Assembly: GCF_002150805.1 (NCBI RefSeq)
Contig: NZ_MTBA01000018.1
Span: forward strand, 1-36,653
DNA length: 36,653 nt
Direction: 5' to 3'
Origin: Oceanospirillum sanctuarii
GTDB lineage: Bacteria; Pseudomonadota; Gammaproteobacteria; Pseudomonadales; Halomonadaceae
The notes beneath the pieces were generated by a model, which searched no databases, was not told where the DNA came from, and saw nothing but the letters and a program-made list of their open reading frames with translations. Positions within the stretch are counted from its first letter, which is position 1. Every line of letters starts with the position of its first letter. This document shows positions 36,001 to 36,653 of this stretch, piece after piece. The position numbers and the translations under genes were made by a program.

Positions 36001-36653
36001 CTTCTGGTGCCGGTGCCCATATTGATATTGAAGCGACAGGAGCGGGTCATAGCCTGACGATGGATGCCGGTACACGCATTCAAACTGATGCCGGTAATAT
36101 TCGCTTGGCTGCGGCTGATGATGTTTATCTGGCTCTTCTGGACACGCGTACGTCGTCTGATCGTTTGTCATCATCATTGTCTGATCAGCTGGTTTGGGGT
36201 GATATCAGTGTCACTGCAGGAGGTTCTGTACTGGATGTAAACGCTTCAGATATCAACCTTTATGCACAAGCTGTTCGCCTTTATGCGGCTAATTCTCTGG
36301 GAGAGGCAACTGATCACCTGGATTTGGAAACTTCACAGCTTACTGCACAAACGTCTTCTGGTGGCTTGTACATCACGGAGGCAACAACCCTTCAACTGAG
36401 TAGCTTGTCTCAGAGCACTCATCGAGTGAAAGTGGACGGCACTATTGCCGACTCTTCAGTGGTTGATGCGGTTCAGTCTGATCTGGATAGTGCAGCCGAT
36501 CTCGCTCTTGTATTGACCGAAGGATCTCTGACGGTTGATAACGGATCCCTGATTAAATCTTCGGGTAACCTGCTGCTGAAAGCGGGTGGCGCAAGTTCTG
36601 ATCTGATCCTGAACGCAGCGATCACCAACTCCGTTGGTCATACTAGTTTGCAG
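1..36653 (+). CDS. Giant repetitive surface/secreted protein, internal fragment (at least 12,217 aa)
   Basis: Frame 3 (first full codon at base 3, last codon ends at 36653) is open across the window with no stop met on a by-eye translation; both ends are missing. The visible part alone is roughly 1.2-1.3 MDa (estimate). Composition is Gly/Asp/Leu/Val/Ser/Thr-rich and acidic, and I found no cysteine codon, as is usual for RTX adhesins and FhaB-type exoproteins. Modules run from Leu/Pro DWPN repeats through A/B beta modules and an RTX patch to beta-helix with three inserted islands. The repeats are clear at protein level but use different synonymous codons, so the duplications are old. By family resemblance (giant LEPR-XLL, FhaB/RTX hybrids) it is probably an extracellular adhesin or cell-contact protein. 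Export route and anchoring cannot be read here, because signal and C-terminal domains lie outside. Gene identity is an inference from architecture; the coding call is nearly certain. Confidence 0.96.
12..395 (+). repeat. Short Leu/Pro repeats with DWPN motif
   Basis: Residues 4-131 form short units with consensus L-D-W-P-N-[LI]-x-L-x-[ED]-L, followed by x-x-Y-P-[ED]-L or A-L-P-x-L-[ND]-L. The Trp codons are at 12, 54, 111, 204 and 261, giving spacings of 14, 19, 31 and 19 residues. Leucine alternates with polar residues, as expected of a stacked beta solenoid or amphipathic strand stack. The units decay after base 300 into L-P-x-F/L-P-D-F variants without Trp, then lead into the first large beta module. 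The array probably begins upstream of the window. I do not recognise a named family for it. Confidence 0.75.
408..1127 (+). other. Degenerate A-type beta modules preceding the first canonical one
   Basis: Residues 136-375 hold alternating hydrophobic strands with phrases such as G-D-Y-F-T-L-S-G-E-L-G-F-S-K and L-S-G-D-F-S-F-S-R-S-F. These align loosely with the L-F-G-F-x-Q-V-x-G-x-F-A-F-E-K core of the later 160-aa modules, and a G-H-N-V-S-A-Y-L-G phrase resembles the later module middle. The INR and VVDY landmarks are absent. They are best read as diverged or shortened A units, about two copies, linking the DWPN array to the canonical modules. Confidence 0.55.
1128..1544 (+). repeat. First canonical A module
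   Basis: Residues 376-514 carry all the landmarks of the ~160-aa A unit: A-D-F-F-V-V-S-G-A-F-A-I-E-K, then V-T-L-S-D-G, D-L-L-T-L-G, S-A-F-A-G-V-N, M-A-L-A-L-M-S-D, F-V-G-V-D-G-L-T-V and finally A-I-N-R-N (codons 1530-1544). In the tandem array INR is followed within about 5-10 residues by the [VL]-[VI]-D-[FY] start of the next unit. Here a 604-residue type-B block intervenes before VVDF at 3357. Confidence 0.75.
1545..3356 (+). repeat. Type B block 1: five ~115-aa 'GALAG' modules
   Basis: Five units end in the motif F-x-G-x-L-[AT]-x-x-D/N-[IF]. Its Phe codons are at 1818, 2160, 2526, 2865 and 3213, with spacings of 114, 122, 113 and 116 residues. Each unit has a strand pair (such as Y-Q-L-S-F-N-L-D-G-V-D-Y), a helical phrase (I-K-x-A-L-x-x-x-L), a v-x-V strand, and then the motif. 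The same plan, 'ALxxLxxIGxGxVxV...FxGxLAGxD', recurs in large repeat proteins of many bacteria. Linkers between units contain Q-Q-G-S/Q-K-G-x-T. The block sits exactly between the INR end of one A module and the VVDF start of the next. It is presumably a structural spacer; no catalytic motif was seen. Confidence 0.8.
3357..6743 (+). repeat. Tandem array of seven A modules (158-172 aa each)
   Basis: Core L-[FY]-[GD]-F codons lie at 3477, 3954, 4443, 4917, 5400, 5916 and 6405, giving periods of 159, 163, 158, 161, 172 and 163 residues. Unit plan: [VL]-[VI]-D-[FY], then x-L-D-x-x-G-x-x-G-E-L-L-x-A-x-G, L-D-L-F-G-F-M-Q-V-x-G-G-F-A-F-E-K, V-x-L-x-D-G, L-L-T-[IL]-G-x-S-x-L-x-A-F-A-G-V-N-G-G, A-L-G-L-x-L-x-D-V-D-F-A-L-A-L-[IM]-S-D, R-x-W-T-S-L-x-A, F-x-G-[IV]-D-G-L-T-V and V-x-[IV]-N-R-A. 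Hydrophobic/polar alternation indicates an all-beta fold. Units are clearly homologous in protein but differ at many synonymous sites, so they are not a recent expansion or an assembly artefact. Function is unknown; a length-giving stalk is the simplest reading. Confidence 0.9.
6744..9164 (+). repeat. Type B block 2: about seven 'GALAG' modules
   Basis: About 807 residues between L-N-K-G (6732) and V-V-D-Y (9165). Motif equivalents start near 6993 (F-L-G-A-L-E-G), 7560 (L-G-G-T-L-S-G-M-D-I), 7860 (F-T-G-E-Y-Q-G-V-D-L), 8121 (F-T-G-T-L-A-A-S-D-V), 8442 (F-A-G-S-L-A-G-Q-Q-V), 8700 (degenerate) and 9030 (F-V-G-E-W-E-G-V-D-V). Two units, near 7930 and 8520, carry the form G-S-F-T-[LI]-S-x-x-G-x-x-x-x-x-I-E-Y-x-x-D with S-N-[IV]-G-x-G. 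The stretch 7140-7420 is a longer, less regular unit with a Lys/Tyr-richer surface (F-N-K-K-F-G-F-Q-G-F-K-L-F-F). It is homologous in plan to block 1. Confidence 0.78.
9165..11100 (+). repeat. Five tandem shortened A modules, period 123-124 aa
   Basis: The V-Q-Y-T-N motif (degenerate L-R-Y-S-T-N in the last copy) has codons at 9543, 9912, 10284, 10656 and 11028: periods of 369, 372, 372 and 372 bases. Unit plan: D-F-V-T-L-E-G-D-L-G-F-x-K-x-G, N-D-I-I-A-V-G-x-N, A-x-F-G-L-[MI], S-G-K-T-A-F-E-L, [AD]-I-[DE]-G-[LF], I-x-A-[DE]-x-V-x-V-Q-Y-T-N, then S-A-G-T-x-L-x-x-G, Y-x-F, I-A-A-N-T-V and K-G-F. The order of landmarks matches the 160-aa A unit with the D-G/L-L-T-I-G/A-F-A-G-V-N-G middle removed, so these look like deletion derivatives of A (inference). 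Confidence 0.87.
11101..14760 (+). repeat. Divergent A modules (about seven)
   Basis: A-type cores recur at about 11160 (L-F-G-I-V-E-I-S-G-D-I-A-F), 11835 (L-L-N-V-M-S-I-Q-G-Y-F-A-F-E-K), 12303 (L-G-L-A-K), 12810 (F-V-H-L-E-G-D-I-A-F-S), 13320 (F-L-Q-L-E-G-S-L-A-F-S-K-G), 13914 (G-L-M-Q-V-A-G-S-M-A-F-T-K) and 14457 (L-F-G-L-M-Q-L-D-G-V-F). Spacing is irregular, about 150-220 residues, with longer loops such as the Pro-rich I-P-P-T-A-A-L-F-L-P-M-P stretch near 13725. Landmarks A-F-V-G-F-D-G-G, V-D-L-G-F-A-I-L-T-D and F-V-G-V-D-G-I are retained. These copies look older or less homogenised than the 3357-6743 array. Confidence 0.72.
14790..15990 (+). other. Amphipathic beta-strand segment before the RTX patch
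   Basis: Residues 4930-5330 are dominated by alternating hydrophobic/polar strands ending in G or D: L-E-L-L-G-G-A-L-N-M-D-G-G-F, L-S-V-Q-G-S-L-G-V, I-L-A-F-D-I-D-F-K-G-G-M-S-L, L-T-V-D-V-S-G-Y-M and D-M-S-V-D-M-K-V-L-K-L-S-A-G-M-S. The A-module INR and VVDY landmarks are lost, but D-x-F-x-x-x-G-x-x-x phrases persist, so it may be the fully degenerated end of the A array. It closes with S-A-G-Y-S-W-S-W-G-Q-P-P, a small aromatic cluster, directly before the Gly/Asp-rich region. Confidence 0.6.
16179..16583 (+). repeat. RTX-like Gly/Asp calcium-binding repeats
   Basis: Residues 5393-5527 contain G-G-K-G-N-D-T-I-F, G-G-A-G-N-D-T-F-V, G-G-A-G-N-D-S-F-I, G-G-E-G-N-D-K-Y, then weaker G-S-G-K-N-T-I, G-S-G-D-D-V-I-T-V and G-G-S-G-D-D-R-I-V-L. 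These match the RTX nonapeptide G-G-x-G-x-D-x-U-x, whose Asp/Gly turns bind Ca2+ in a parallel beta-roll and drive folding outside the cell. Spacing between the strong copies is 17-28 residues rather than a strict 9, so this is a loose beta-roll. It sits in the middle of the protein, between the beta-module half and the beta-helix half, not at the C terminus as in classical type I substrates. Confidence 0.85.
16584..18047 (+). other. FhaB-like beta-helix segment 1
   Basis: Residues 5528-6015 read as short strands with turns: G-S-G-E-L-I-I-R-A, D-S-L-T-F-N-G-R-V, S-E-Q-L-V-I-S-G-W-I, S-Q-I-N-I-D-S-S-T-G-I and T-Q-G-E-L-R-L-S-G-A-I. This is the pattern of filamentous-haemagglutinin right-handed beta-helices, where each rung is about 20 residues of G/N turns and V/I/L-rich strands. 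A single basic phrase, V-M-E-V-R-R-A-N-M-H-N-P near 17466, breaks the rhythm. No catalytic signature was seen. The helix stops where the LGY repeats begin. Confidence 0.75.
18048..19900 (+). repeat. Helical 'LGY' repeat block (nine copies), unrecognised module
   Basis: Consensus F-[DET]-x-L-[ST]-x-x-Q-[KQR]-x-x-V-x-x-x-[LM]-G-[YFL], then F/Y-x-x-x-G-x-x-[FY]-[YF]-N, F-x-x-G-x-x-x-D-Y-x-N, and I-x-W-G. LGY-equivalent codons lie at 18288, 18405, 18603, 18795, 18915, 19119, 19317, 19527 and 19764, so full units are about 64-79 residues, with two shortened spacings of 39-40. The F-x-x-L-x-x-x-Q phrase looks helical, unlike the beta-rich flanks. Aromatic and acidic residues are abundant. I do not recognise a named family. 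One further copy occurs at 24303. A ten-G tract lies inside this block. Confidence 0.82.
19234..19243 (+). repeat. Poly-G tract (10 G) within the coding frame
   Basis: Ten consecutive G follow gact. They encode the Gly run in I-D-W-G-G-G-G-A at the I-x-W-G position of an LGY unit, where sister copies read W-G-D-V-G, W-A-A-Y-G or W-G-D-L-D. Homopolymeric G tracts of this length are known contingency loci in several Gram-negative surface genes. Slippage by one or two bases here would truncate the protein about 6,400 codons into the visible part. Whether it varies is not shown by one sequence. Confidence 0.9.
19911..20040 (+). other. Calcium-loop-like linker closing the LGY block
   Basis: After the last LGY unit the chain reads G-N-R-W-L-V-S-D-G, Y-L-V-Y-A-Y and then D-E-N-N-D-G-I-Y-E-E (codons 19959-19988). 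This follows the D-x-N-x-D-G start of EF-hand or thrombospondin-3-like calcium loops, but position 12 of an EF loop is Gln here, not Glu/Asp. It is followed by H-E-L-V-G-Q-R-G-Y-G-F-L-M-N-G-T and a return to beta-helix. Calcium binding is plausible but unproven. Confidence 0.5.
20041..23989 (+). other. FhaB-like beta-helix segment 2
   Basis: Residues 6681-7996 are rich in rungs of the form G-x-[IVL]-x-[IVL]-x-A-G-x-x-[IV]-x-[IVL]-x-G: H-V-S-L-H-A-G-Q-D-A-I-I-N-G-A-V, L-K-A-G-G-Q-L-Y-L-G-G, L-S-A-A-G-D-L-T-V-L-A, L-S-A-G-G-Q-I-Q-V-A-G-V-I. Phrases such as 'S-A-G/K-A-G-G-Q-L' and D-I-I-I-N-A-G recall the haemagglutination-activity and filamentous repeats of FhaB-type exoproteins. There is no disulphide, no RTX motif and no enzyme signature. 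The strand content suggests a long rigid rod; binding specificity is not visible. Confidence 0.78.
23990..25560 (+). other. Trp/Tyr-rich charged island with one LGY copy
   Basis: Residues 7997-8520 differ sharply from the flanking beta-helix: Lys, Arg, Glu, Trp, Tyr and His rise and Gly/Ser/Thr fall. It starts near D-L-V-D-H-D-K-V-K-V-G-E-E-Y, carries an LGY unit (F-G-E-L-N-D-V-Q-R-Q-A-V, L-G-Y at 24303), then Y-W-T-P-W-K-E-V-Y-L-G-Y and S-W-G-W-S-D-Y-R-D-K-M-P, K-R-Y-Y-V-R-Y-R-D and Y-D-W-E-S-K-W-H-N-I-Y-D-K-R. It ends in an E-K-E-I-P-V-P-D and T-D-T-Q-T-V-T-T-T stretch. It may be a globular domain carried on the helix, a good candidate for ligand contact. No family recognised. Confidence 0.65.
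24515..24522 (+). repeat. Poly-G tract (8 G) within the coding frame
   Basis: Eight consecutive G encode the E-G-G-A junction in S-D-E-G-G-A-K-Y inside the aromatic island. It is shorter than the ten-G tract at 19234 and so less prone to slippage, but it is the second-longest G run I noticed. Confidence 0.85.
25561..28260 (+). other. FhaB-like beta-helix segment 3
   Basis: Residues 8521-9420 resume regular rungs: L-S-L-T-S-S-D-H-L-Q-I-K-G-V, L-T-L-S-S-G-N-N-L-L-L-S-D, I-D-L-Q-A-G-Q-S-I-S-Q-D-G, D-I-S-L-V-N-T-G-D-L-V-L-D-K. Around 26970-27110 there is a phrase S-V-T-E-G-A-A-D-D-A-V followed by L-T-A-E-S-H-Q-G-D-I-L-L-S-D, an early relative of the long-period unit clearer at 34920-36400. The segment includes N-T-G-D-L and S-S-G-S-V turns typical of haemagglutinin repeats. 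No enzymatic motif. Confidence 0.77.
28540..30585 (+). repeat. About six ~110-aa modules resembling the flagellin-hook IN fold
   Basis: Units read [LIV]-x-[IVL]-D/E-G-x-x-Y-[ST]-[VF], ten residues, then W-x-x-[IL]-[LA]-x-x-[LF]-x-x-x-[LIV] (helical), a V-x-x-x-x-x-x-[IL]-x-[LIV]-T/S-A strand and N-x-x-F-x-[VIL]-[DNT]. Copies start near 28698, 29010, 29379, 29700, 30036 and 30360. The D-G-x-x-Y, amphipathic helix and L-x-L-T-A order is that of flagellin hook IN-type repeats (I-N-G-x-x-V, then A-I-N, then L-x-L-T-S). The likeness is only in plan, and they may equally be distant relatives of the type B units. They interrupt beta-helix segments 3 and 4 as a clean insertion. Confidence 0.65.
30586..34919 (+). 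other. FhaB-like beta-helix segment 4
   Basis: Residues 10196-11639 return to rungs: L-K-A-G-D-D-L-V-I-V-E-S-I, L-T-S-K-D-N-L-T-L-N-S-E-V, G-A-I-T-I-T-A-E-E-G-M-T-F-S-A. A G-G-I-G-H-A-S-H-L-G-G-T-L phrase near 31635, and I-G-Q-E-T-S-G-F-F-Y-S near 32280, look like members of the long-period repeat found downstream. An aromatic D-W-R-L-S-G-A-F-F-D-E-Q-L-D-W near 32070 is a small local break. The rest is uniform Gly/Asn/Ser/Thr/Val beta-helix with no disulphides. Confidence 0.76.
34920..36653 (+). repeat. Long-period beta-helix repeat (222 and 234 aa)
   Basis: A motif [GA]-[IVL]-G-[NE]-x-[ST/M]-x-x-L-x-T-x, then T-x-x-[SG]-G-G-L-[YF]-[LI]-[AT]-E-[SA]-[ST]-x-L-T/Q-[LV], recurs with its start at 34926, 35592 and 36294 (666 and 702 bases apart). 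Between copies the chain shares L-R-S/T-D and W-G-S-A-I-T-A/W-G-D-I-S-V-T-A-G phrases and the preceding L-Y-A-Q-A-V-R-L/L-F-A-N-H-I-R-L. Similar S-I-G-x-x-x-x-x-L-x-T/S-G-G-I-x-L units are common in giant bacterial beta-strand repeat proteins. The array is cut by the window end, so more copies are expected. Confidence 0.75.

Noticed and set aside
458-36641. Many 60-190 codon open frames on the minus strand and in the other + frames
   Set aside because: All overlap the window-long frame. They are Ser/Pro/Leu- or Thr/Ile-rich shadows of its Gly/Asp/Leu repeats, several repeat with the module period, and they lack their own spacing or ribosome sites.

Overview
The whole window lies inside a single protein-coding gene on the + strand. 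Reading from base 3 to base 36653 I met no in-frame stop, which gives at least 12,217 consecutive codons. Neither the start codon nor the stop codon is present, so the gene is longer than the window. There is no intergenic DNA, and I saw no RNA gene, insertion sequence or CRISPR array. Residue n of the visible protein has its codon at base 3n.

The protein is an extremely large, repetitive, acidic, apparently cysteine-free surface or secreted protein. It combines RTX-like Gly/Asp calcium-binding repeats with filamentous-haemagglutinin-like beta-helix, as in the giant 'LEPR-XLL' and FhaB/RTX hybrid proteins annotated in some marine and symbiotic Gram-negative bacteria. Base composition (about 48% G+C by eye) and codon use (CTG-rich leucine, GGT/GCT, few rare codons) would fit a marine gammaproteobacterium, but that is a weak inference.

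Layout, N to C. (1) Bases 3-400: short Leu/Pro repeats with DWPN motifs. (2) Bases 400-16000: arrays of beta-rich modules. The main unit (type A, about 160 aa, core L-F-G-F-M-Q-V-x-G) appears once at 1128-1544, seven times in tandem at 3357-6743, as five shortened 124-aa copies at 9162-11100, and as divergent copies at 11100-14760. Two blocks of a second ~115-aa unit (type B, core F-x-G-x-L-A-G-x-D-I) sit at 1545-3356 and 6744-9164, both at the same point of the A unit. An amphipathic-strand segment fills 14790-15990. (3) Bases 16179-16583: a compact RTX-like Gly/Asp patch. (4) Bases 16584-36653: FhaB-like beta-helix interrupted by three islands: helical 'LGY' repeats (18048-19900), a Trp/Tyr-rich segment (23990-25560) and modules resembling the flagellin-hook IN fold (28540-30585). 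The last 1.7 kb shows a long-period (222 and 234 aa) repeat.

A 10-base G tract inside the LGY block and an 8-base G tract in the aromatic island are the most obvious places where the frame could slip. The likely role is adhesion, biofilm or cell-cell contact, by analogy with the families. Export could be by type I secretion (suggested by RTX) or two-partner secretion (suggested by beta-helix). The termini that would decide lie outside the window.
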